A DNA stretch of 64,000 bases from CAVYBY01 sp963766935 (GCA_963766935.1 CAVYBY010000010.1:1-64000); one strand, 5' to 3'; positions 17,296-25,813 are shown, numbered from the stretch's first letter. Notes: generated by a model from the sequence alone, not told the origin. Numbers and translations are program-made.

Positions 17296-18470
17296 CGGCT
17301 CGCGTCCCGCGCGTCCTGCTTCTCGTCTGCGATTCGTGGGGGGTGGGAGACGCTCCCGACGCCGGCCGCTACGGGGACGCGGGCTCGAACACGCTCGGGA
17401 ACACCTCGCGGGCGGTCGGGGGCATCGCCGCGCCCGCACTCGAGTCCCTCGGGCTCGGGCTGCTCACCCCGATCGAGGGCATCGGCGACGCCGTCGTCCC
17501 CGGGACCGCGCACGGCCGGCTGACCGAGCGATCGGCCGGAAAGGACACCACCACCGGGCACTGGGAGATGATGGGCATCGTGCTGGACCGGCCGTTCCCG
17601 CTGTACCCGGACGGATTTCCCGCGGAGATCATCGACGCGTTCGAGGCCGAGATCGGGCACCGGGCGCTCGGCAACCGTCCAGCGTCCGGAACGGAGATCA
17701 TCGAGGAGCTCGGACCCGAACATCTGCGAACCGGGGATCCCATCGTCTACACGAGCGGCGACTCCGTATTCCAGATCGCGACGCATGTCGACGTCGTGCC
17801 GCTGGAGACCCTGTACGAGTGGTGCCGCGTGGCGCGCCGATTGCTCGCCGGCCCGCACGCGGTCGGCCGGGTGATCGCCCGTCCGTTCGAAGGTTCGCCC
17901 GGTGCGTTCGTCCGGCGGCCGGAGCGGCGCGACTTCTCGGTCCCGCCGCCGGGCCCGACCGCCCTCGAAGCCCTTCGCGGCGCCGGCGTGACCGTCTACG
18001 CGGTGGGCAAGATTCGCGACATCTTCTCCGAGCGCGGGATCGACGAGGCCGCCTACTCGAGCTCCAACGACCACGGGGTGGATCTGACCCTCGACTATCT
18101 GAGCCGGCCGGGTCCCGCCTTCGTGTTCACGAATCTGGTCGATTTCGATTCGAAGTACGGACATCGCAACGATCCGGACGGCTACGCGAAGGCCGTCGTC
18201 CATCTCGACCACCGTCTGCCCGAGATCGTCGCCGCGCTCGACGGCGGTGTTCTGCTGATCACGGGCGATCACGGATGCGACCCGACCACCCCGCCGACCG
18301 ATCACTCACGCGAGCGGACGCCGATGCTCGCGGCCGGCGTCCCGGGAGGGCCCCACGACGTGGGAACCCGTGACGGATTCGGCGACCTCGGCGCAACCGT
18401 GTGTGATCTCCTCGGCGCCGATGACCATGGGCTCGCCGGGATCTCCTTTGCCGGCCTCATGGGCCTGTGA
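17292..18470 (+). CDS. deoB: Phosphopentomutase
   Basis: A 392-residue alkaline-phosphatase-superfamily enzyme that interconverts (deoxy)ribose-1-phosphate and -5-phosphate. The metal site includes LLVCDSWGVGDAPDAG at the N-terminus and the conserved GKDTTTGHWEMMG, which holds the phosphorylated Thr. Later motifs are SSNDHGVDLTLDYL, TNLVDFDSKYGHRND and ITGDHGCDPTTPPTDHSRER. The ATG start overlaps the upstream stop, and deoA follows with a GTGA overlap, forming a nucleoside-salvage pair. Confidence 0.96.
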   Translation: MTARVPRVLLLVCDSWGVGDAPDAGRYGDAGSNTLGNTSRAVGGIAAPALESLGLGLLTPIEGIGDAVVPGTAHGRLTERSAGKDTTTGHWEMMGIVLDRPFPLYPDGFPAEIIDAFEAEIGHRALGNRPASGTEIIEELGPEHLRTGDPIVYTSGDSVFQIATHVDVVPLETLYEWCRVARRLLAGPHAVGRVIARPFEGSPGAFVRRPERRDFSVPPPGPTALEALRGAGVTVYAVGKIRDIFSERGIDEAAYSSSNDHGVDLTLDYLSRPGPAFVFTNLVDFDSKYGHRNDPDGYAKAVVHLDHRLPEIVAALDGGVLLITGDHGCDPTTPPTDHSRERTPMLAAGVPGGPHDVGTRDGFGDLGATVCDLLGADDHGLAGISFAGLMGL

Positions 18471-19810
18471 CGGACCCCGCGAACGCACCGGGCACCGGAT
18501 CGATGAGGGACCCGCGGACGGTGGTCGCGACCAAGCGCGACGGCGGGCGGATCTCGTCCGAGGACATGACGGCCTTCGTGCTCGACTACGCCGCCGGCCG
18601 CGTGCCGGACGCGGTGGCGTCGGCGTTCCTCATGGCCGCGTTGCTGAACGGGCTCGATGCCGGGGAGACCCTCGCGATGACCGAGGCGATGATCGGCTCC
18701 GGCGACACCGTCACGCTGCCGAACCTCACCGTCCCGACGGTAGACAAGCACTCGACCGGCGGCGTCGCCGACGGCGTGACGCTCGTGTTCGCTCCGATGG
18801 CGGCCGCACTCGGGATGGCCGTGGCCAAGTTGTCGGGCCGCGGGCTCGGGCACACCGGCGGCACGCTCGACAAGCTCGAGTCGATCCCCGGTCTGCGGAC
18901 CGACCTCACACCCGAGGAGCTGGAACGTCAGGTGGCCGAGATCGGGTGCGCCGTCGCGGCGCAGTCGGCGAACCTCGTGCCCGCCGACGGCAAGCTGTAC
19001 GCCTTGCGAGACGCGACCGCGACGGTGCCGTCGATCCCGCTCATCGCGGCGAGCGTCATGTCGAAGAAGCTCGCCGTGCGAACCGACCTCATCCTCCTCG
19101 ACGTGAAAGCGGGATCCGGAGCCTTCATGAAGTCGGCCGAGGAAGCGGAGACCCTCGCGCGGGCCTGTCTCGAGCTCGCGGCCGGACACGGCCGAGCCGC
19201 CAGGGCGGCGGTGACGGACATGTCCCAGCCGCTGGGGGACGCCGTCGGCAACGCGCTCGACGTGGCCGAGGCCGTGGCGCTCCTTCGCGGCGAGATGCAC
19301 GGCCGGCTCCGCGAACTGGCGATCGTGTTCGCCGCGGCCGCGCTCGAAGCGCTCGAACACGAGGAGCCGTCGCGAGCGGTCGCACGCGCGACCGAAGCGC
19401 TGGACGGGGGAGCGGCGCTCGAGCGGTTCCGCGGCATGGTCGAGCGTCAAGGCGGCGACCCGCGCGTCGTCGAGGATCCGGCGGCGGTGCTGCCGGCGGC
19501 GCCGGTGGTTCGGCCGCTCCTGGCCGACCGGAGCGGGTGGGTCACGGCGGTGGAGGCGGAAGCCATCGGCCTCGCGACCGTCGCTCTGGGGGCCGGCCGG
19601 ATGCGGAAGGGGGATCCGATCGATCCCGCGGTCGGCGCCGTCGTCCACGCGAAGATCGGCGACCGGCTGGAGATGGGAGAACCGATCGGAATGGTGCACG
19701 CTCGCACCGGCGACGAGGCCGCCACCGCATCTGCCCGTATCCTTGGCGCGTTCACGGTTGCCGAAGAGCGAGTCGACCCGCCGCCGCTCGTCATCGGCTG
19801 GTTCGGCTGA
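18467..19810 (+). CDS. deoA: Thymidine/pyrimidine-nucleoside phosphorylase
   Basis: A 447-residue enzyme that cleaves thymidine or uridine with phosphate. The family signature SGRGLGHTGGTLDKLE is complete. DKHSTGGVADGVTL and VMSKKLAVRTDLILLDVKAG are also typical, and the length fits. Coupled to deoB, it would feed deoxyribose-1-phosphate into the mutase. A second start at residue 13 (MRDPRTVVATKRDGG) is possible, because the first 12 residues look unconserved. Confidence 0.96.
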   Translation: MTDPANAPGTGSMRDPRTVVATKRDGGRISSEDMTAFVLDYAAGRVPDAVASAFLMAALLNGLDAGETLAMTEAMIGSGDTVTLPNLTVPTVDKHSTGGVADGVTLVFAPMAAALGMAVAKLSGRGLGHTGGTLDKLESIPGLRTDLTPEELERQVAEIGCAVAAQSANLVPADGKLYALRDATATVPSIPLIAASVMSKKLAVRTDLILLDVKAGSGAFMKSAEEAETLARACLELAAGHGRAARAAVTDMSQPLGDAVGNALDVAEAVALLRGEMHGRLRELAIVFAAAALEALEHEEPSRAVARATEALDGGAALERFRGMVERQGGDPRVVEDPAAVLPAAPVVRPLLADRSGWVTAVEAEAIGLATVALGAGRMRKGDPIDPAVGAVVHAKIGDRLEMGEPIGMVHARTGDEAATASARILGAFTVAEERVDPPPLVIGWFG

Positions 19811-19820
19811 GAGGGGCTGC

Positions 19821-20489
19821 GTGGGGAACTTCACAGGCTTCGGGCTTCGCGTCGCCCTCTACATGCTGGCCAGCCTGCTGATCGGCATGTCGGTGCGCGA
19901 GTACGCGCGCGCCGCCGCGGCCGTCCGGCTCGGGGATCCGACCCCGCGCCTGTGGGGGCGGCTCTCGTGGCAGCCGCGCGGGTGGTTCGATCCATTCGGC
20001 TCGGGGTTCCTCGCGGTGCTGATCGCGATCCTGTGGGCCGCCGGGGCGTACTGGCTCCCCGCCGCGTACGCGAAGCCGGCTCCGGTCGACCCGCGGTCCC
20101 TCCGCCACGGACCCCGGGGCATCGCCATCGTCTCGCTGGCCGGCCCCGTCAGCTCCGTCGTGCTCGGGATCCTCGGCGGTTTCGTCGTGCGGCTCGCGTC
20201 GCTGCCGGTCGAGACCAGGCTGGCGGCGCTGGTGTTCACGTTCACCTGCATGTCCCTTGCCGTGTTCCACCTGCTCCCGATCCCCGGTCTGGACGGAGCG
20301 AGACTGATCGGCTTGCTGCTGCCTCCGGCGGCCGCCGAGACCTACCGGAACGCGGACAAGTACCTGCCCCTCATCGTGCTGGTGGTCCTGTTCCTGTTCG
20401 GGACGAGCTCGCTGGCGATCCTCAGCACCCTGTCGCGCGCACTCTGCAACGCGGCCGCCGGCGCCGGGTGCAGCGGCTTTCGCACCTAG
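19821..20489 (+). CDS. Site-2-protease-like (M50) membrane protein lacking the HExxH motif
   Basis: A 222-residue polytopic membrane protein with the layout of actinobacterial M50-type site-2 proteases that sit before scpA: helix, then RLGDPTPRLWGRLSWQPRGW, then FDPFGSG, and a late LLPIPGLDGARL motif. At the place of the zinc-binding HEFAHA motif the sequence is REYARA, so both histidines are replaced by arginine; the C-terminal Asp-bearing motif is kept. It is therefore likely catalytically dead or has a changed function. GAGAGG precedes the GTG start. Confidence 0.82.
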   Translation: MGNFTGFGLRVALYMLASLLIGMSVREYARAAAAVRLGDPTPRLWGRLSWQPRGWFDPFGSGFLAVLIAILWAAGAYWLPAAYAKPAPVDPRSLRHGPRGIAIVSLAGPVSSVVLGILGGFVVRLASLPVETRLAALVFTFTCMSLAVFHLLPIPGLDGARLIGLLLPPAAAETYRNADKYLPLIVLVVLFLFGTSSLAILSTLSRALCNAAAGAGCSGFRT

Positions 20490-20522
20490 GGGCGCCTCCC
20501 GGGGGACCGCGCGGGGCGGGGG

Positions 20523-20528
20523 TATCAT
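20523..20528 (+). promoter_or_regulatory. -10 element TATCAT of the scpA operon
   Basis: TATCAT lies 101 nt before scpA and 5 nt before a GTG at 20534 that opens a short ORF, so the scpAB-rluB operon probably starts here. Confidence 0.55.
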
Positions 20529-20533
20529 CGCCC

Positions 20534-20632
20534 GTGCCGCCTCCCGGCGGCCTTCCAGACGACATGACGGCCAGACGGATCGGCCAGGCGAATCGGCCAG
20601 GCGAATCGGCCAGACAAGTTGGAGTGACGTGA
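20534..20632 (+). CDS. Possible leaderless leader ORF upstream of scpA
   Basis: A 32-codon frame opens at GTG 20534, right after a TATCAT element, and ends in a TGA that overlaps the scpA start codon (GTGA). The peptide would be MPPPGGLPDDMTARR and onward to RQVGVT. Its second half is encoded by a 13-bp tandem repeat whose period is not a multiple of three, so the peptide sequence is unlikely to be conserved. If translated, it could couple ribosomes to scpA. Confidence 0.35.
   Translation: MPPPGGLPDDMTARRIGQANRPGESARQVGVT
20568..20619 (+). repeat. 13-bp tandem repeat, four units (array A)
   Basis: Two identical units CGGCCAGGCGAAT (20581-20593 and 20594-20606) are flanked by variants CGGCCAGACGGAT and CGGCCAGACAAGT. 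The array lies in the leader of scpA. In reverse complement the unit reads ATTCGCCTGGCCG, close to the 14-bp unit of the array at 32867. Confidence 0.9.
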
Positions 20633-21417
20633 CGGATCGCATGACCGATCGAGCGAGCCAAGACGCCGGGGCGCGCCGGGACACCTCCGCCGACGCCGGC
20701 ACCTTCACCGTCGAGCTCCCCGTGTTCACGGGGCCCTTCCGTCTCCTGGCCGACCTGATCCTGGAGCAGAAGGTCGACGTCTGCGATGTCTCGATCGGAT
20801 CGATCACCGAGCGATTCGTCGCCCGGGCCTCCGCGGCGGAGACCTGGAGCCTCGAGGAGGCGACCTGGTTCCTCGCGGTCTGCGCGGTCCTTCTCGAGTT
20901 GAAGGTCGCCAGGCTGACGCCCAGACACGGCGAGCCGGGGGAGGAGGACCTGCTCGGCGCGTCTCCCGACCTGGCCTACGCCCGTTCGCTGGAGCTCGCG
21001 GCCTTCCGGCGCATCACCACGGAGCTTGCCCGGCGCCTGGAGGCGGAGGCCCTGTACTCGACCCGCGACGTCGGCCCGGGGCCCGAGTTCGCCCATCTGT
21101 ATCCGGATCCGATGGAGAAGCTGACACCGCCGGACCTGGCGGCGATCGCCGCGCAGCTGCTTCGGCCGCCGCCCGGGCTCGACTTGTCCCACGTGACGCC
21201 GATCGCCTACAGCCTGGCCGACGCCATGTCGGCCCTGGAGCACCACCTGACGCAGGCCGGGGCGGTCGCGTCGTTCCGGGATCTGGTCGCCGACTGCGAG
21301 GACCGGATCCACGTGGTCGTCCGATTCCTCGCCATCCTCGAGCTGTATCGCGACGGGAAGGTCGAGCTCCAGCAGGCCGACACCTTCGGTGAGATCGAGG
21401 TCGAATGGCGGCGGTGA
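20629..21417 (+). CDS. scpA: Segregation and condensation protein A
   Basis: A 262-residue kleisin that links the Smc heads with ScpB. The N-terminal domain carries VFTGPFRLLADLILEQKVDV and ERFVARASAAETWSLEEATW; the C-terminal winged helix is VVVRFLAILELYRDGKVELQ. Length is normal. A GGAG site lies 4 nt before the GTG start. The scpA stop overlaps the scpB start by 13 bp, as is common for this pair. ParA, which precedes scpA in mycobacteria, is absent. Confidence 0.94.
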   Translation: MTDRMTDRASQDAGARRDTSADAGTFTVELPVFTGPFRLLADLILEQKVDVCDVSIGSITERFVARASAAETWSLEEATWFLAVCAVLLELKVARLTPRHGEPGEEDLLGASPDLAYARSLELAAFRRITTELARRLEAEALYSTRDVGPGPEFAHLYPDPMEKLTPPDLAAIAAQLLRPPPGLDLSHVTPIAYSLADAMSALEHHLTQAGAVASFRDLVADCEDRIHVVVRFLAILELYRDGKVELQQADTFGEIEVEWRR

Positions 21418-22040
21418 GCTCGCCGACCGCCACTGCGGCGCTCGAGGCGCTGCTCTTCGTCTCGGACGAACCGCTGTCGGCCGCGCTGCTCGCGCAGGCC
21501 CTGGACCTCGATCGAGCGGCCGTCGAGACGATGTGCGCCGCCCTGGCGGAGGATCTCGAGGCGCGCGGCTCCGGGCTGGTGCTTCGAAACGTCGCCGGGG
21601 GGTGGCGGCTGTTCACCCATCCCGACGCGGCGGCCGTGGTGGAGCGGTTCGTGCTGTCCACCCGGCAGGCGCGGCTCACCAAGGCGTCCCTCGAGACGCT
21701 CGCGATCGTGGCCTACAAGCAGCCGGTGACCCGGCACCAGATCAACGCGATCCGTGGGGTCAACTCCGACGGGGTCCTTCGGGCCCTCGTCGACAAGGGC
21801 CTCGTCGAAGAGGCGGGACGGGACGAGACGCCGGGCCGGCCCGGTCTGTATGCCACCACGCCCGGGTTCCTCGAACGGCTTGGGCTGCCCTCGCTCGCCT
21901 CGCTGCCCTCGCTGGCGCCGCTGCTCGGCCGGGAGGAAGCGGTCTCGGTCGGCGAGGCCGGCGCAGGCGCGGATCCTGGGGCGGACACTGGGGCCGGCGA
22001 GGAACGACCCGAGGAGCCATCCCCGGACAGCTCCGGGTAG
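21405..22040 (+). CDS. scpB: Segregation and condensation protein B
   Basis: A 211-residue tandem winged-helix protein that dimerises on ScpA in the Smc complex. Typical motifs are ALEALLFVSDEPLSAALLAQ, GGWRLFTHPD, LTKASLETLAIVAYKQPVTR and INAIRGVNSDGVLRALVDKG. The C-terminal ~40 residues are a low-complexity Ala/Gly/Glu/Pro tail that is probably disordered. It overlaps scpA and is followed by rluB after 2 bp. Confidence 0.94.
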   Translation: MAAVSSPTATAALEALLFVSDEPLSAALLAQALDLDRAAVETMCAALAEDLEARGSGLVLRNVAGGWRLFTHPDAAAVVERFVLSTRQARLTKASLETLAIVAYKQPVTRHQINAIRGVNSDGVLRALVDKGLVEEAGRDETPGRPGLYATTPGFLERLGLPSLASLPSLAPLLGREEAVSVGEAGAGADPGADTGAGEERPEEPSPDSSG

Positions 22041-22042
22041 CG

Positions 22043-22765
22043 ATGGCGGTCGAGCGGCTCCAGAAGGCGCTCGCCCGCGCCGGATTGGGCTCGCGCCGGT
22101 CGTGCGAAACGCTCATCGCCGACGGCAAGGTCGAGGTGAACGGTACGACCGCGACGCTGGGCGACCGGGTCGATCCTGAGACCGACCACGTCAGGGTCGA
22201 GGGTGTGAGCGTCAACCTCGACCCGAACGTCAGATACCTCGCGCTGCACAAACCCGCCGGCGTGATCACGACCCTCGACGATCCCCAGGGACGGCTCACG
22301 GTCCGCGAGCTGCTTCCCACCGACGGGCCGCGGGTCTTCCCCGTGGGCAGGCTCGACCGCGACACCGAAGGGCTCCTGCTCGTGACCAACGACGGCGAGC
22401 TCGCGAACCGGCTGACCCATCCCCGATACGGGGTCGAGAAGGAGTACCTCGCCGAGGTCCAGGGCCGCCCCGGTCGCGAGCACCTGGCCCGCCTCCGCGC
22501 CGGCGTCGAGCTCGACGACGGACCGGCCACGGCGCGGCACGCGCGGATCGTCGACGCGCGCCCCGACCGCGGGGCCATCGAGCTCGTGATGACGGAGGGA
22601 CGCAAACGCGAGGTGCGGCGCCTGCTCGAGGCCGTCGGGCTCCCGGTCCTGCGGCTGATCCGCGTGCGCGTCGGTCCCGTGAAGCTGGGGGGGCTCCCAC
22701 CGGGCGGGATGCGCGAGCTCTCCGTCGAGGAGGTCCGCGACCTCATGCGTGCGGGCGGCATGTAG
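22043..22765 (+). CDS. rluB: Pseudouridine synthase RluB family
   Basis: A 240-residue rRNA pseudouridine synthase. Residues 1-60 are an S4 RNA-binding domain (ERLQKALARAGLGSRRSCE). The catalytic domain has HKPAGVITTLDDPQGRLTV, the active-site GRLDRDTEGLLLVTNDGELA and EGRKREVRRLLEAVGLPVLR. RluB-type enzymes modify 23S rRNA near position 2605; site specificity here is inferred. The scpA-scpB-rluB-cmk-der order of mycobacteria is kept but interrupted by aroH, tyrA and aroA. Confidence 0.94.
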   Translation: MAVERLQKALARAGLGSRRSCETLIADGKVEVNGTTATLGDRVDPETDHVRVEGVSVNLDPNVRYLALHKPAGVITTLDDPQGRLTVRELLPTDGPRVFPVGRLDRDTEGLLLVTNDGELANRLTHPRYGVEKEYLAEVQGRPGREHLARLRAGVELDDGPATARHARIVDARPDRGAIELVMTEGRKREVRRLLEAVGLPVLRLIRVRVGPVKLGGLPPGGMRELSVEEVRDLMRAGGM

Positions 22766-22808
22766 CCTTTGCCCACCCGGAGACCGTCTCCGGCGAGCGG
22801 AGGGCGAG

Positions 22809-23168
22809 ATGCGGGCCGCACGGGGGGCGATCGTCGTGCCGGAGGACTCGCCTGCCGCGGTTCTCGAGGCCACCGAGCGGCTCCTGCGAGCCATCATCGA
22901 GCGCAACGCCATCGAGACCGAGGATCTGGTGAGCGTCCTGTTCACCGCCACCGAAGACCTGCGGTCGGCCTTTCCGGCGGAGGCCGCCCGGCGCATGGGT
23001 CTCGGGCTCGTGCCGCTTCTGTGCGCGAGGGAGATCGACGTCGAGGGTTCGATGCCTTCGGTCGTGCGCGTCCTCGTGCACTTCCGCTCGGATCGCAGCC
23101 TGAGCGAGGTCGAGCACGCATACCTCGACGGCGCCGAGTCTCTCCGAGATGACCTCGACCGGACCTGA
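22809..23168 (+). CDS. aroH: Chorismate mutase, AroH class
   Basis: A 119-residue monofunctional chorismate mutase of the trimeric AroH type, making prephenate. It aligns with Bacillus AroH in RGAIVVPEDSPAAVLEATER, LVSVLFTATEDLRSAFPAEA, the Arg/Cys region VPLLCAREIDVEG and the C-terminal EVEHAYLDGAESLR. GGAGGGCG precedes the ATG. It overlaps tyrA by 20 bp, so prephenate synthesis and oxidation are coupled. Confidence 0.93.
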   Translation: MRAARGAIVVPEDSPAAVLEATERLLRAIIERNAIETEDLVSVLFTATEDLRSAFPAEAARRMGLGLVPLLCAREIDVEGSMPSVVRVLVHFRSDRSLSEVEHAYLDGAESLRDDLDRT

Positions 23169-24249
23169 GCGCGTCTCGATCGTCGGGACGGGCCTCGTCG
23201 GGACCTCGATCGCCCTGGCCGCCCGCCGGGCCGGGATCGAGGTCACGGGCTGGGACACGGATCCGGCGGCCTCCGAACGCGCCGCAAGCATCTCCGGGTT
23301 CCGGCGCGCGCCGAGCCTGGAGGCTGCGGTCGACAACGCCGGGCTGGTCCTCGTCTGCACCCCAATCGCGACCATTCCCGCCCTCGTGGTCCGGTCGCTC
23401 GCGGCGGCCCCCGAGGCCGTGGTCACCGACGCCGGCAGCGTGAAGTCGACGGTGCTCGACGAGGTCACCGAGCTCGCCCCGAGCGGCGACCTTCCTCGGT
23501 TCGTCCCCGGGCACCCGATGGGAGGGAGCGAGCGGTCCGGGCCGGAGCACGCGTCCGCGTCCATGGTCGACGGCGTGGTCTGGGCGCTCACGCCGGGAGC
23601 CGCGACGAGCCCGGAGGCGGTCGAGGTCCTGAGCGGGTTCATCGAGCGGATCGGGGCCCGGCCGATCCGGCTGGCGGCCGAGCGCCACGACCGGCTCGTC
23701 GGCGTGGTGAGCCATCTGCCGCAGGTGGCCTCGACGGCGCTCATGGCCCTCGCCGCCGCCGAGGAGGCGGACGAGCCCGAGATCCTCCTGCTTGCCGCGG
23801 GGGGCTTTCGCGACCTCACGCGGCTCGCGGCGTCCAACCCTTCACTGTGGGCCGAAATCCTCGTCGCCAACCGGGGGGCGGTGGGCGCGGCGATCGATCT
23901 CTACATCGCGAGGCTGACGAGGCTCCGAGACGCCGTGCTCGAGGGGGACGCCGCCGGCGTCGGGCGGGCGTTCGACCTTGCGAAGCGGGCCCGGCTCCGC
24001 CTGGCGGCCAAGCCCCGGGTGCGCGCCGGGGTCGGCGTCGTGCAGGTCGAGGTCCCCGACGAGCCGGGGGCGCTGGCGAGTCTCACCGCCGCGCTTGCGC
24101 AGGGCAGCGTCAACATCGAGGACCTCCAGATCGTCCACTCTCCCGAGGGAGGGCGGGGGACGGTCCATCTGACCGTCGTGGCCGACGACGTGAGCGACGC
24201 GATCCGTGTCCTGGCGTCGTCGGGCTACGATCCCATCCGGCTCGCATGA
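23149..24249 (+). CDS. tyrA: Prephenate dehydrogenase with ACT domain
   Basis: A 366-residue enzyme of tyrosine biosynthesis. It has a Rossmann NAD(P) site (VSIVGTGLVGTSIALAARRA), the catalytic region FVPGHPMGGSERSGPEHASA and SHLPQVASTALMALA, and a C-terminal ACT domain from ~residue 295 (VVQVEVPDEPGALASLTAAL) that usually senses an aromatic amino acid, so feedback inhibition by tyrosine is likely. It follows aroH by overlap and converges on aroA. Confidence 0.95.
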   Translation: MTSTGPERVSIVGTGLVGTSIALAARRAGIEVTGWDTDPAASERAASISGFRRAPSLEAAVDNAGLVLVCTPIATIPALVVRSLAAAPEAVVTDAGSVKSTVLDEVTELAPSGDLPRFVPGHPMGGSERSGPEHASASMVDGVVWALTPGAATSPEAVEVLSGFIERIGARPIRLAAERHDRLVGVVSHLPQVASTALMALAAAEEADEPEILLLAAGGFRDLTRLAASNPSLWAEILVANRGAVGAAIDLYIARLTRLRDAVLEGDAAGVGRAFDLAKRARLRLAAKPRVRAGVGVVQVEVPDEPGALASLTAALAQGSVNIEDLQIVHSPEGGRGTVHLTVVADDVSDAIRVLASSGYDPIRLA

Positions 24250-24274
24250 CGCCGGCCCTCCGCCCGGCCCCCAA

Positions 24275-24293
24275 CCTCGACCGTGGGTCGAGG
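24275..24293. terminator. Hairpin between convergent tyrA and aroA
   Basis: A perfect 8-bp stem (CCTCGACC against GGTCGAGG) with a GTG loop lies 25 bp after tyrA. There is no T tract on either side, so terminator function is tentative. Nothing else that I can identify is present in the rest of the 220-bp gap. Confidence 0.5.
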
Positions 24294-24469
24294 CACAAGT
24301 GCCGGGACCATGCTTCGACAGCGAGCCACGCGGTCTCCACCTGTACTCGACGGCCGCTCACGGCATGCTGGCCCATACCCGAACCGTGACCGTTGCACGT
24401 GGAACTTCGATACGGCCCCCGTCCCGGATGCGCCCGATCAAGTTGAGGGTGAGGGAGCTCCCGGACGTC

Positions 24470-25813
24470 TCAGCCCGGGGCGACGTCGAACCCCAGCGAC
24501 CGCAGGTCGTCCCAGAACGCCGGATAGGTCTTCTCCACGCTCTCGGCCAGGTCGACGCGGACGACCGGCACGGCCACGGCCAGGATGGACAGGGCCATGG
24601 CCAGCCGGTGGTCGCCCCGGCTGGACACGGAGGCCTCCGTCGCGGGAAGCCCGCCGCCCTCGACCGTGAGGCCGTCGTCCAGCTCCTCGACCCGGACGCC
24701 GATCGAGCCGAGCTCCGCGGCCAGCGCGGCGATCCGGTCCGTCTCGTGGCCGCGGGCCACGCGCACCCCGCCGATCCGGCTGCGACCGTCCGCCAGAGCG
24801 GCGAGGACCGCCATGGTCGGCAGCTGGTCGGGCATCGACCGCAGGTCCACCTCGAACGCCGGCACCGAGCCCGGCCCGGTGACGTCGATGCCGGCGTCCG
24901 TCCGCCCCACGCGCGCACCGAGGGAACCGAACACATCGAGAAGTCCCGCGTCGGGCTGGCGGGATGCCCGCGCGTTCGTCACCGCCACCGTGCCGCCGGA
25001 GCCGACGGCGAACGCGAACAGATGAGCCGCGGCGCTCGCGTCGTGCTCGATACGGGTTGTTCCGGCGGCGTAGGTCTGCCCACCCTCGACCTCGACCACG
25101 TCGTCGTCGGTTTCGTGCGCCGGACGGGTCCACCGGATCCCCGCCTCTGCCATCATGTCGAGGGTCAGGTCGACGTATCCGCCGGCGCCGGCACCTCGAA
25201 TCCGGATCCGGCTCGTTCCGGCCGCGAACGGGCTCACCAGAAGGAGCGCGCTCGCATGTTGGGAGCTGGTCGTTGCGTCCACCTCGATATCGCCGCCGTG
25301 CAGGCGCCCACCCTCGACCGAGACCGGAAGGAGTCCCGCGTGATCCCGGACGACCGCGCCCATCGCCCGAAGGGCTTCGACGAGGGGTCCGACGGGCCGC
25401 CGCGCCAGATCGGGCCGTCCGGTGATCGTCACGCGACTGCCTTCGGCCAGCGTGGCGGCGGCCGTCGCGAAGCGGAGCGTCGTTCCGGAGGAACGCGCGT
25501 CGATGGTCGCTCCGGAGGAGCGCGACTGAGGAGGAGCTCCGTAGGAGCGCGAACGAGGAAGATCGGAACGCGCGACCGGATGGCCCGACGTCCCTTCCAC
25601 CTCCCACGCACCGTCGCGATCGGTCACGCCGGCGCCGAGTGCGGCGACCGCCTCGCTCATCGCGATCGTGTCGTCGGACCGGAGCGGGTCGACGATCGAG
25701 CGCCGACCCGAGGCGAGCAGGCCGATCGTCAGCGCTCGGTTCGTCAGGCTCTTGCTCGTCGGTACCGCGAGGGAACCGTCGATCACGTCGGGTCTCGAAA
25801 CCGTTACTCGCAT
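24470..25813 (-). CDS. aroA: 3-phosphoshikimate 1-carboxyvinyltransferase (EPSP synthase)
   Basis: A 447-residue shikimate-pathway enzyme. It has the phosphoshikimate loop VPTSKSLTNRALTIGLLASG, LRSDDTIAMSEA, DATTSSQHASALLL, PDQLPTMAVLAALADG and the C-terminal RGDHRLAMALSILAV and KTYPAFW. The region before the conserved SSGTTLRF is unusual: a 9-residue unit is repeated (RSYGAPPQS, RSSGATIDA, RSSGTTLRF), encoded by 27-bp tandem copies, which adds ~18 residues next to the active site. It is divergent from cmk and convergent with tyrA. Confidence 0.95.
   Translation of the reverse strand: MRVTVSRPDVIDGSLAVPTSKSLTNRALTIGLLASGRRSIVDPLRSDDTIAMSEAVAALGAGVTDRDGAWEVEGTSGHPVARSDLPRSRSYGAPPQSRSSGATIDARSSGTTLRFATAAATLAEGSRVTITGRPDLARRPVGPLVEALRAMGAVVRDHAGLLPVSVEGGRLHGGDIEVDATTSSQHASALLLVSPFAAGTSRIRIRGAGAGGYVDLTLDMMAEAGIRWTRPAHETDDDVVEVEGGQTYAAGTTRIEHDASAAAHLFAFAVGSGGTVAVTNARASRQPDAGLLDVFGSLGARVGRTDAGIDVTGPGSVPAFEVDLRSMPDQLPTMAVLAALADGRSRIGGVRVARGHETDRIAALAAELGSIGVRVEELDDGLTVEGGGLPATEASVSSRGDHRLAMALSILAVAVPVVRVDLAESVEKTYPAFWDDLRSLGFDVAPG
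25469..25549 (-). repeat. 27-bp tandem repeat inside aroA, three copies
   Basis: Copies at 25469-25495, 25496-25522 and 25523-25549 each carry a small inverted repeat such as CGTTCC-GGA-GGAACG or CGCTCC-GGA-GGAGCG. Each encodes nine residues beginning RS(S/Y)G. A shorter degenerate copy may lie just beyond the third. Confidence 0.85.
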
